DNA of 10,806 nucleotides from Baffinella frigidus (Eukaryota > Cryptophyceae > Cryptomonadales > Baffinellaceae): assembly GCA_026770585.1 (NCBI GenBank), contig MU648140.1:4291-15096 (forward strand), in the 5' to 3' direction. A model generated the notes under the pieces. The model was given only the letters and a program-made list of their open reading frames with translations, ran no database searches and was not told the DNA's origin. The position numbers and the translations under genes were made by a program. Positions 5,568 through 10,806 of this stretch are shown one piece after another (within the stretch, counting starts at the first letter, position 1; each line of letters starts with the position of its first letter).

Positions 5568-5837
5568 AGAGGAGGGCGGAGAGCATAGAAGGACCCTTTT
5601 CCTTTAAGCCAAAATTTCAATTGAGTTGGCCGATTTTAGAATCTGGCCTCAAGGTGAGTTGGGTGGTGGGTGGGTGAAAAATTGAAACTTGAACCACTCG
5701 GGAATCCGTTTTTCTCGGTAAATGTTTGCATTTTTTTCGGTCCTGGCATGTTTTTCGGCCCAAAAATGCGTCAGCTCCATCCATTCTCGGGGGGGGGTAA
5801 GCGATGTGGGGCCAAAAGACATTCTTGGCACACAAAG
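5568..5837. other. Unrecognised stretch with small hairpins
   Basis: No gene recognised. TTTCAATT (about 5616-5623) and AATTGAAA (about 5681-5688) are complementary. GCATGTTTTT and AAAAATGC (5747-5768) can fold. A (GGTG)n patch lies near 5660-5676. Open frames on both strands lack conserved motifs. Confidence 0.5.
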
Positions 5838-6008
5838 AATCCGGTCGGTCGCTCTTTTCTTAATTCATTAGAAAAACCGAGAATCCGGTCGGTCCTACGT
5901 GTTTTAGATTAAGAAAACGGTAGGAGAATCCGGTCGGTGCCTTTTTCTAAAGTCAAGAAATCGTAGGGGTCAGATTCGGTTTGTTTTCCAAAGTTAAGTT
6001 TTCTTTTA
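5838..6008 (+). repeat. Family C tandem repeat, cluster 2
   Basis: Units starting AATCCGGTCGGT at 5838, 5882 and 5927 (periods 44 and 45), then a decayed fourth near 5975. Same layout as cluster 1: GGTCGGT, then a T-rich to A-rich foldable pair such as TTTTCTTAATTCATTAGAAAA. Confidence 0.85.
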
Positions 6009-6009
6009 C

Positions 6010-6024
6010 ACGAGGTATCCCTGT
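6010..6024. mobile_element. Family B right-end fragment
   Basis: ACGAGGTATCCCTGTA matches the last bases of the B right arm (GCGAGGTACCCCTGTA) with two changes. It lies 30 bp left of B9. Confidence 0.5.
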
Positions 6025-6054
6025 AGGGCCACAGCAGGATCCCAGGGAGACGCC

Positions 6055-6175
6055 TAGAGGGGTACGTTGCTCATCAGGAGCCCCCCCCCCCCTCTACGAC
6101 AACCGTAGGGCTATATATAGGCCTACGGTAGTGTCGTAGGGGGGTGCGGCTTCTTATGAGCGAGGTAACTATGTA
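6055..6175 (+). mobile_element. Family B fold-back element, copy B9
   Basis: 121 bp; the most diverged B copy. Left end TAGAGGGGTACGTTGCTC, right end TTATGAGCGAGGTAACTATGTA. The stem keeps pairing with a different sequence: CTACGAC (6094-6100) with GTCGTAG (6133-6139), where other copies have CTAGGAC with GTCCTAG. The centre is replaced by GGGCTATATATAGGCC. Confidence 0.8.
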
Positions 6176-6198
6176 CTGTAGGGCCCTAGGGCGGTGTT

Positions 6199-6222
6199 CT
6201 CGTTGGCGATTCTCGTTGGCCA
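6199..6222. repeat. Short direct repeat TTCTCGTTGGC
   Basis: Two adjacent copies of about 12 bp between B9 and the family I hairpin. No function inferred. Confidence 0.5.
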
Positions 6223-6230
6223 GTAATCTG

Positions 6231-6319
6231 GGGATGCAACCCCGTGTAGGATGGCCGGAGTTTGGGGATACAACCCCGTGTAGGATGACCAGAGTGACTT
6301 TACACGGGGCTGTATCCCC
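6231..6319. repeat. Family I direct/inverted repeat (GGGGATACAACCCCGTGTA)
   Basis: GGGGATGCAACCCCGTGTAG at 6231 repeats 33 bp later at 6264 as GGGGATACAACCCCGTGTAG, then in inverted form at 6301-6319. The second and third copies form a 19-bp stem with one mismatch and an 18-base loop. The loop contains GTGACTT, and GTGACTTTACAC recurs at about 6557 and 6765. Confidence 0.8.
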
Positions 6320-6350
6320 GGAAGTAACCCCTGTTCTGCACACTCCTCTG

Positions 6351-6503
6351 GCACGGAACATGTCCAGCGTCGTACGAGGTGGAGTTAGAATCCATCCGGA
6401 AAATGCTCGTATGAGCGGCCGACACGGGGTACAGTAAGTGGCGCAATGCGTAGCATGTGCGGCGCTGACGCTGTTTGTTTGGCAATAAATTATCGATATC
6501 TCT
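6351..6503 (-). repeat. Dispersed repeat J, copy J1 (inverted)
   Basis: The reverse complement matches 6811-6958, giving an inverted pair with arms of about 150 bp and roughly 80-85% identity. The best-conserved part contains GTACCCCGTGTCGGCCGCTC. A 155-codon open frame on the minus strand (6074-6541) covers J1, family I and B9. Codon comparison with J2 shows no third-position excess, so I do not call it a gene. Confidence 0.8.
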
Positions 6504-6527
6504 GTCCAGCATCGTGGCCTATCTCTG

Positions 6528-6569
6528 GGGACACGCCCCATGCAGGAGACGTCCGAGTGACTTTACACA
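6528..6569 (+). repeat. Family I copy 2 (GTGACTTTACAC box)
   Basis: ACGCCCCATGCAGGAGACGT then CCGAGTGACTTTACAC. Parallel to 6271-6304 and 6746-6778, each with TGYAGGA followed by a GTGACTTTACAC box. It lies in the loop of the J1/J2 inverted pair. Confidence 0.6.
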
Positions 6570-6672
6570 AAACCCATCGGGGAGCTCATCCGTAGATTTT
6601 TTCCATCTCCTCAAGAGTGTGACCTTCAATGTGAGTGTAATACAAAGCACCAAAGCACCAACGCACCATGAA

Positions 6673-6748
6673 AGCATGGTGGCCTTTCTGCAGGATACGC
6701 TTCAGTGTCCGCCTGTGGCGGCAGTTGAAAGAACTTTAAGGACCTAAA
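6673..6748 (+). repeat. Dispersed repeat E, copy E2 (diverged)
   Basis: GCATGG, TTTCTGCAG, TTCAGTGTCCGCCTG, then GAAAGAAC and GGACCTAAA match E1 with many substitutions. It sits inside the J1/J2 loop. It is the oldest-looking E copy. Confidence 0.65.
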
Positions 6749-6797
6749 TGCAGGAGTAGTCTGGGTGACTTTACACCTGGGGCTTGCCCCCAGACTA
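6749..6797. repeat. Family I copy 3 with hairpin
   Basis: TGCAGGAG, then stem TAGTCTGGG (6757-6765) pairing perfectly with CCCAGACTA (6789-6797). The GTGACTTTACAC box lies in the loop, together with a second small stem, GGGGCTTGCCCC. This is the same plan as 6264-6319: the box sits in a hairpin loop. Confidence 0.7.
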
Positions 6798-6810
6798 TCT
6801 GGTACGGAAG

Positions 6811-7073
6811 AGAGACTGATAATTTGTTGCCAAACAACCAGCGAGAGCGCCGCACATGCTACGCATTGTGCCACTTAACGTACCCCGTGTCGGCCGCTCA
6901 TACGAGCATTTTCCGCATGGGTTCTAACTCCACCTCCTACATGGTACGGACGCCGTGCCGCTGATTTCGATGAACGTCAGTCCAAGAACCCATTCAAATT
7001 ACACCGCCTTTTCTGCTATCTTAAGGGTGGAGTTTGTCACATTTTGCTACTTTAGCTTCGACATAGCTTACCT
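6811..7073 (+). repeat. Dispersed repeat J, copy J2
   Basis: The left 134 bp (6811-6944) match J3 at about 80-85% with small indels. From TACGGACGCCGTGCC (6945) onward the match to 10678-10806 has one difference in 129 bp. J2 is followed by D2. No frame is kept open in all copies: J2 has TAA mid-frame, and J3 has a TAG where J2 has CAG. Confidence 0.9.
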
Positions 7074-7102
7074 ACCCGCGTGGCGTGTCAGGGGTACCGT
7101 TG

Positions 7103-7230
7103 GGTCCTTTCGGTTTTGATTTCTCCCAACATAGCCCAACGACACGCCCTTCCGTAGAAAGGATCTGCAGAAAAAGCATTTTTGTTTTCGGATCGCATTG
7201 AGCTCTCCAGTGCAGAGGCTCGTGAAGGGA
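7103..7230 (+). repeat. Dispersed repeat D, copy D2
   Basis: Homologous to D1 (4921-5053) up to GTGAAGGGATACA, where family B element B8 begins. The J2-D2-E3 order suggests one larger ancestral unit. Confidence 0.8.
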
Positions 7231-7338
7231 TACACCTCGCTCATAAGAAACTGCCCCCCCTCCTGGTCCACCATAGGACCCTAGGCATATGCTTACTGTA
7301 GGGTCCTAGGGGGTGGCGCTTTCTGATGAGCGAGGTAA
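7231..7338 (+). mobile_element. Family B element, copy B8 (both tips trimmed)
   Basis: Starts TACACCTCGCTCATAAG, lacking about 6 bp (GGGGTA) of the usual tip, and ends TGATGAGCGAGGTA, lacking the CCCCTGTA tip. Adding these back gives 122 bp, the family length. It sits between D2 and E3, a spacing otherwise much shorter than in the D1-E1 locus. Confidence 0.8.
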
Positions 7339-7358
7339 CGCCGAGGTTCAAAAAGGAT

Positions 7359-7427
7359 GCATGGCCTAGCTACAGAACCAGTTCCGGTGTCCGCCCATGT
7401 TGGGAGCTCGAAGAACCTAAAGGACCT
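7359..7427 (+). repeat. Dispersed repeat E, copy E3
   Basis: GCATGGCC, CCGGTGTCCGCCCATG, TTGGGAGCTCGAAGAACC and AAAGGACCT match E1 closely. Confidence 0.75.
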
Positions 7428-7466
7428 CAAGGGGGAAAAGGACCTCAAGGATCAAAAGGATCTAAA
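7412..7466. repeat. Purine-rich short tandem (AAAGGACCTCAAGG)
   Basis: Two AAAGGACCTCAAGG units plus decayed AAAAGGATCTAAAGG forms, apparently grown from the tail of E3. Confidence 0.6.
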
Positions 7467-7474
7467 GGTGCCAC

Positions 7475-7578
7475 TATCCCTTAAGTGACCAGTAGGCTCA
7501 TACGCCCTACCGTAGGGCCCTAGAACCTGCCTAGGGCTTCCACGGGCGATTATTCACCCGTTGGTCACTTACGGGATA
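7475..7578 (-). mobile_element. Family A element, copy A5 (complete, inverted)
   Basis: 104 bp, TATCCCTTAAGTGACC to GGTCACTTACGGGATA. Its inner hairpin is ACGGG (7542-7546) with CCCGT (7557-7561), a different sequence from other copies but still paired, with one internal mismatch. Confidence 0.85.
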
Positions 7579-7602
7579 TTCGGCAGCACACATCCTTTCG
7601 CA

Positions 7603-7632
7603 CTACGGTGGTTCTAGTGGGGGCGGGGTTCT
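7603..7632. mobile_element. Family B fragment
   Basis: CTACGGTGGTTCTAGTGGGG then GCGGGGTTCT matches the inner right half of B3/B5-type copies. Truncated on both sides, between A5 and A6. Confidence 0.6.
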
Positions 7633-7638
7633 CCCCCT

Positions 7639-7705
7639 TGTCCCTTAAGTGGCGAGGCGGTCAAAATTGACCCCCAAGAAGTCCTGGGCAGGTCCTCGGG
7701 CCCTA
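7639..7705 (+). mobile_element. Family A element, copy A6 (right part missing)
   Basis: Starts TGTCCCTTAAGTGGCGAG and is truncated after GGGCCCTAA. Its hairpin is GGCGGTCA (7656-7663) with TGACCCCC (7668-7675). One arm carries the C seen in A3 while the other does not, leaving a C/C mismatch (7658, 7673). Confidence 0.8.
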
Positions 7706-7730
7706 ACCCCGTCTGACGTCGCCCACCTCA

Positions 7731-7882
7731 GATCTCATCTCAAAAGACAACTGAATCAGATCCCTAATTAGCGTTTCCATTTAATTAGGAAGCCTAGTTA
7801 CATTTACTATGCCTTAACTAATTGCTCCGATTCAACCTCCTATTGGAATGGAACTGATTTAGTGATCTTCCGAGATGAGATC
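7731..7882. repeat. Degenerate inverted repeat, about 152 bp
   Basis: GATCTCATCTC (7731-7741) pairs with GAGATGAGATC (7872-7882). Weaker complementarity (AAGA, ACT, AATCAG, TCC) extends to about 33 bp per side. The A/T-rich interior carries CTAATTAG and TTTAATTAGG. Probably an old MITE-like element. Confidence 0.65.
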
Positions 7883-8242
7883 GCTCCACGCGAACACGCA
7901 CTCGTCGCTCGTGTCCAGTGTCGCGTCCTATCCACGGCAGATTACAAGTCAGATTTTCAGGACGCCACGGTTCGTTTCGTGGTACTGAATGGTACGTGCT
8001 GACCTGGCGACACGCAACTCCTCGTCCTTTCCACGTCCGGTCCGAATACAAAAAAAATCGGACCCTGGTACATCTTTTTTAAAAGACTTCGGACTGAAAT
8101 TCTCACAAATGACCTGGCGTGGCTAGTACGGAATTTCCCGTGTCGTGTCCTCTTTTGTACGACACATGTCACGTGGCGTGTCTTATCCTGTCGGATCACG
8201 TCGCCCTCACAAGTGGAGGCGCGCACGCCTTTACTGAAAACG
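7883..8242. other. Stretch with fragments of families G and H
   Basis: No gene recognised. 7970-7997 (GGTTCGTTTCGTGG, TACTGAATGGTACGT) matches the right arm of the 10039-10197 palindrome. 8095-8122 (GAAATTCTCACAAATGACC then TGGCGTGG) matches the H ends at 10387 and 10447. GGTCCGA/TCGGACC (8039-8064) and GTGTCGT/ACGACAC (near 8140-8165) are short stems. Confidence 0.55.
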
Positions 8243-8487
8243 TACAGGGGTACCTCGCCCATAAGAAACCGCTCCCCCCCTAGGACCGCCCTAGGGCCCT
8301 AGGCATAGTCCTACTGTAGGGTCCTAGGGGGGCGGCGGTTTCTTATGAGCGAGGTACTATGAGGACCGGGTCCGGGATGGGGATTACAATACTTGTAGGG
8401 ATTTCCCCCGATATAGAACTCACCCTTGGAGCCCTTTTCCCCTGAGGCGGGCCCATCCCGGACCCGGTTCTCACAGGTACCCCTGTA
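8243..8487 (+). mobile_element. Family B element, copy B10, interrupted by an insertion
   Basis: Left end TACAGGGGTACCTCGCCC, centre CCTAGGGCCCTAGGCATAG, right arm TTCTTATGAGCGAGGTAC, then 118 bp of foreign DNA, then GGTACCCCTGTA. Total 245 bp. Subtracting the insert and one 5-bp duplicate leaves 122 bp, the family length. Confidence 0.9.
8358..8475. mobile_element. 118-bp element inserted in B10, with 5-bp target duplication
   Basis: The 24-bp ends are inverted repeats with two mismatches. Left: TATGAGGACCGGGTCC then GGGATGGG. Right: CCCATCCC then GGACCCGGTTCTCACA. GGTAC flanks it on both sides (8353-8357 and 8476-8480), an exact direct duplication of the B right arm. The interior is non-coding, so it is non-autonomous. 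The transposase class is not assigned from a 5-bp duplication alone. No other copy is in the window. Confidence 0.9.
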
Positions 8488-8712
8488 GGTAGAGCGTTTG
8501 CGGTAATTGTTGTCCGTTTTGGACGTACGGTTTTCCGGTTTTCCGGTTTTGAAAGAGACTTCTAGGACGTGACAAGGATTTTAAATAGTACCAGAATTGC
8601 GCCTCTTGGTACTATTTAAAACCCTTGTCACGTCCTATAAGTCCCTTTCAAAACCGGAAAACCAGAAAACCGTACGTCCAAAACGGACAACAATTACCGC
8701 AAACGCTCTACC
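8488..8712. repeat. Long hairpin with 106-bp arms
   Basis: Arms 8488-8593 and 8607-8712 are reverse complements with about 4 mismatches, separated by 13 bases. The outer 48 bp are perfect (GGTAGAGCGTTTGCGG... paired with ...CCGCAAACGCTCTACC). The left arm begins immediately after the terminal TA of B10. Transcription would give a long, nearly perfect double-stranded RNA. Open frames on both strands follow from the symmetry. Confidence 0.95.
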
Positions 8713-8968
8713 GGCGCGTCGCCCGCACCAGAAGTGGAGATGCCGATAGGTTCCCCACACAAAATCCTTTGGGGGGGTATTTTGTGGCTGAAATTGGAGC
8801 CATTGGCTGAAATTGGAGATTTTCATTGGTTCACAGGAGAAATCTTAGGAGAAATTACTATGGCATAAGTAATTTTACTTATGAATCATAACTAAATCAA
8901 TTACCCCCCCCAGCAAGCCTGGGTGGGAGGCCCAAGAGATACCGTAAGGGAACCCCGCAAGACCCTAC
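8713..8968. other. Unrecognised stretch with small hairpins
   Basis: No gene. CACAAAAT/ATTTTGTG (8758-8787) can fold. GGCTGAAATTGGAG occurs twice (about 8783 and 8803). CATAAGTAA/TTACTTATG (8864-8883) is a perfect 9-bp stem with a 2-base loop. Confidence 0.55.
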
Positions 8969-9073
8969 TATCTCTTAAGTGGCGAGTAGGCTCATACACC
9001 CTACCGTAGGGCCCTAGGCCCTGCCTAGGACCTATAGGGGGTCCTTTGAGACCCCCTCGCCACTTAAGGGATA
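8969..9073 (-). mobile_element. Family A element, copy A7 (complete, inverted)
   Basis: 105 bp, TATCTCTTAAGTGGCGAG to CTCGCCACTTAAGGGATA: the most symmetric termini of the family. Inner hairpin GGGGGTC (9037-9043) with GACCCCC (9050-9056). Core TAGGCTCATACACCCTACC in reverse orientation. Confidence 0.9.
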
Positions 9074-9177
9074 CTTAAGAACGACAACTTCAGGCAACGA
9101 CAACTTAAGGCGGCCCTTGGAACGTCGTTGGAGTTGGAGTCGTCTCTCAGAAGTGGAGGCGCATCTGCATGCCTGCT

Positions 9178-9479
9178 CTCCGCAAACACGCGTCAGACCA
9201 CCACCCCTCACCAACCCGCACGGGCCGAAACGGTTCGGGGAGCTTTGCCCCAGTGGTGGCCGAACCGTCACCTCACAGCTTATCTCCGATATCGAATAAA
9301 AATATTCACTTTCTGCCACGTCTAAAGTTGATTATCGCCTTGAAATTATCACCACTTTTGATTTGACACGCCAAAGTTGTTTATTTTCAGGGTGATAATC
9401 AACTTTAGAGGAGGCAGAAAGTCAATACTTTTATTCGATATCGGAGATAACAGCGGACGGCTCCGCGAACACGCGTCAG
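9178..9479. repeat. 19-bp direct repeats bracketing a hairpin region
   Basis: CTCCGCAAACACGCGTCAG (9178-9196) and CTCCGCGAACACGCGTCAG (9461-9479), one mismatch, 283 bp apart. Between them lie a 9-bp stem ACGGTTCGG/CCGAACCGT (9230-9268) and the long inverted repeat 9280-9450. This could reflect a duplication that accompanied insertion, or the borders of a composite element. Confidence 0.7.
9280..9450. repeat. Inverted repeat with 63-bp arms
   Basis: Arms 9280-9342 and 9388-9450 share TTATCTCCGATATCGAATAA, ACTTTCTGCC and CTAAAGTTGATTATC with about 6 mismatches. The loop is 45 bases. TTATCTCC...GGAGATAA forms the termini. MITE-like; no coding. Confidence 0.9.
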
Positions 9480-9815
9480 CCACTTGAGGCTAGAAATACG
9501 ATTTTTTTTTTTAAAATCTTAGTATACGTTGTATACTTGGTGATATACGACTCTGGGTAGGTGACCTTTCGACATCTTCTTGTCTCGTGTCGCCTCCCCC
9601 AAGGCTTTACACGTCCTTTACAAGTGGACCGCTCTGTAGTAATTTTCACACAAATAGTCGCGTTTGGTCACGTTGCTGGGGAAATTCCCACAGCAATGTG
9701 ACAAAACCCGCCCGTGACTGGTACTAAATTTAACAACCCCACATTTAAAATACTCACTTTTCCAGCCTCGAGTGGCCGGACTATGACCTCAGCGAGGACA
9801 CGACATAATTTTAAA
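9480..9815. other. Unrecognised stretch with two small hairpins
   Basis: No gene. AGTATAC/GTATACT (9523-9539) is a perfect 7-bp stem. GTCACGTTGCTG...CAGCAATGTGAC (9667-9702) is a 17-18-bp imperfect stem. Confidence 0.6.
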
Positions 9816-9912
9816 GGGGTTTAAAACCCCTCCCCTGAATCGTGAAGGAAACGGACTTTTAAAGTCCTTTGAAAATGAAAAAGCCACGACCGGATTTCCG
9901 GCTCTGGCTTTT
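9816..9912. repeat. Three consecutive small hairpins
   Basis: GGGGTTT/AAACCCC (9816-9830), GGACTTT/AAAGTCC (9853-9867) and AAAAGCCA...CCGG/CCGG...TGGCTTTT (about 9879-9912). Spaced evenly within 100 bp. No terminator or RNA family recognised. Confidence 0.65.
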
Positions 9913-10013
9913 GATTCCGTGCCAAAGTCGCTTAACATTTTAAAACGCTCGAAAACGCACGAAAAAAGTAACCTGCTGCCAAGGGTGCGCGGCGGAAGTT
10001 GCGGCGCAGCATC

Positions 10014-10130
10014 GCCTCGTTCGAGAGCCCTGCCGCACACGTACCATTCAGTACCACGAAATGAAACGTTGCGTTCTGAAATTCCCAGTAACCACCTGGC
10101 GTTGGCGTGGCCTCGCTCGAGAGCCCTGCC
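10014..10130 (+). repeat. 21-bp direct repeat GCCTCGYTCGAGAGCCC
   Basis: Copies at 10014-10034 and 10110-10130 differ at one base. The first lies just before the left arm of palindrome G2 and the second inside its loop, so one copy was probably carried in with a rearrangement. Confidence 0.75.
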
Positions 10131-10197
10131 ACCACGCCCGGTGATTACTGGGAATGTCAGAACGCAACGTTTCGTTTCGTGGTACTAAATGGTACGT
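10039..10197. repeat. Family G palindrome, copy G2 (58-bp arms)
   Basis: ACGTACCATT...GTAACCACC (10039-10096) and GGTGATTAC...AATGGTACGT (10140-10197) are reverse complements with about 4 mismatches, including GTACCACGAA, AACGTTGCGTTCTGA and ATTCCCAGTAA. One end recurs at 7970-7997. A short CGCAACGTTTCG also occurs at about 10257. Confidence 0.85.
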
Positions 10198-10386
10198 AGC
10201 CACTCGTCCGTTCCACGTCACCCCGCCACGCCATGTCATGAGTGGGAATCTCACACGCAACGTTTCGCGCTAAAAGTGTTGTGTGGTACAAAAAAATTTG
10301 TAGCAGCGGCAAAGAGCTCCAATTCCCAACACTTTTGGCGTGTTTCCCGGGTAGAACCAACTTTACCCGTAGATGGTGTAGTAAAA
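10198..10386. other. Stretch with an H end and small hairpins
   Basis: No gene. 10226-10254 is an inverted H end (CCACGCCATGTCATGAGTGG). AAAAGTGTTG/CAACACTTTT (10272-10281, 10327-10336) and CGGGTA/TACCCG-like (10349-10369) are stems. Confidence 0.55.
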
Positions 10387-10470
10387 TGAAAATCCGACTC
10401 ATAACCTGGCGTGGACCCGGGAACATCTTTGATTTCGATTACCATGGCCAGGTCATAAGTGGAATTTTCA
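10387..10470. mobile_element. Family H short inverted-repeat element (84 bp)
   Basis: TGAAAATCCGACTCATAACC then TGGC (10387-10410) is complementary to 10447-10470 with 4 mismatches in 24. Related single ends occur at 8095-8122 and 10226-10254. The 36-bp interior carries GGGAACATCTTTGATTTCGA, repeated almost exactly at 10519-10539. Confidence 0.75.
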
Positions 10471-10540
10471 GATAGTCTTGGTTTTAATTTTGCGCCGAGT
10501 CCGAGAGGCCTGTCATCTGGGAACATGTTTGATTTCGATG

Positions 10541-10806
10541 AGAGATTGCTAATTTACTGCCAAGCAACCAGCGTCAGCGCTGCACGTGCCTTCCGCTTTG
10601 TTCTACTTACTGTACCCCGTGTCGGCCGCTCTTACGAGCTTTTTCCAGATGGATTCTATCTCCACCTCCTACAAAGCTACGGACGCCGTGCCGCTGATTT
10701 CGATGAACGTTAGTCCAAGAACCCATTCAAATTACACCGCCTTTTCTGCTATCTTAAGGGTGGAGTTTGTCACATTTTGCTACTTTAGCTTCGACATAGC
10801 TTACCT
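10541..10806 (+). repeat. Dispersed repeat J, copy J3 (runs off the window)
   Basis: The left part to 10677 is about 80-85% identical to J2. 10678-10806 is 128/129 identical to 6945-7073, up to the last base of the window. The duplication may extend further. The one difference changes CAG to TAG in the frame that is open in J2. With GGGAACATGTTTGATTTCGA just upstream, J3 also adjoins an H-like piece. Confidence 0.9.

Noticed and set aside
6074-6541. 155-codon minus-strand frame, the longest in the window
   Set aside because: It is a chain of B9, family I and J1. Over about 39 codons aligned with J2, differences fall 2, 4 and 3 at codon positions 1, 2 and 3, with a stop in J2: no sign of selection on a protein.
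6811-7055. J2 right half as a pseudogene (frame reading YGRRAADFDERQ...)
   Set aside because: Open in J2 but closed by TAG in J3, no known motif, and an upstream stop in J2. Kept as a repeat.
9816-9912. Transcription terminators
   Set aside because: Three small hairpins without U-tracts in a terminator layout, and no upstream gene.

Overview
No convincing protein-coding gene, rRNA or tRNA was found on either strand. The window looks like a eukaryotic nuclear repeat region, probably subtelomeric or pericentric. It carries thousands of bases of degenerate plant/alga-type telomeric DNA (CCCTAAA on the + strand, TTTAGGG on the other). The rest is satellites and short palindromic, MITE-like elements. 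TTTAGGG telomeres occur in land plants, many green algae, several stramenopiles, chlorarachniophytes and alveolates. Together with the compact G/C-rich palindromes this makes an algal or protist genome my best guess, but the species cannot be named from the sequence. All open frames are short (the longest is 155 codons) and sit on tandem or inverted repeats.

Layout. 1-2720: a CT microsatellite, then five telomere-like blocks, all C-rich on the + strand, so any true chromosome end would lie to the left. They are interrupted by a 29-bp tandem repeat (466-552), a 31-bp minisatellite (1282-1710) and about 440 bp of unrecognised sequence. 2799-3305 and 7475-9073: family A, about 105-bp palindromic elements with TCCCTTAAGTGGC ends. 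3309-4608, 6055-6175, 7231-7338 and 8243-8487: family B, about 122-bp fold-back elements with roughly 40-bp arms. 3738-4140: a nested inverted-repeat block with perfect 39-bp arms. 4625-5177 and 5838-6008: arrays of 42-45-bp units. 4921-7430: dispersed blocks D, E, I and J in several copies. 7731-10470: single-copy hairpins, including one with 106-bp arms (8488-8712). 10541-10806: a third J copy that runs off the window.

Nothing here works together as a gene set. The content is structural: short non-autonomous elements, nested and tandemly duplicated, with no transposase in the window. The most informative points are: (1) paired, compensating base changes in the stems of families A and B; (2) a 118-bp element inserted in a B copy with an exact 5-bp target duplication, whose removal restores the 122-bp B length; (3) an abrupt identity step between two J copies; (4) blocks of telomere variants, each made uniform for a different unit (CCCTAAA, CCCGAAA, CCCTCAA). 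Positions and counts were read by eye, so they may be off by a base or two.
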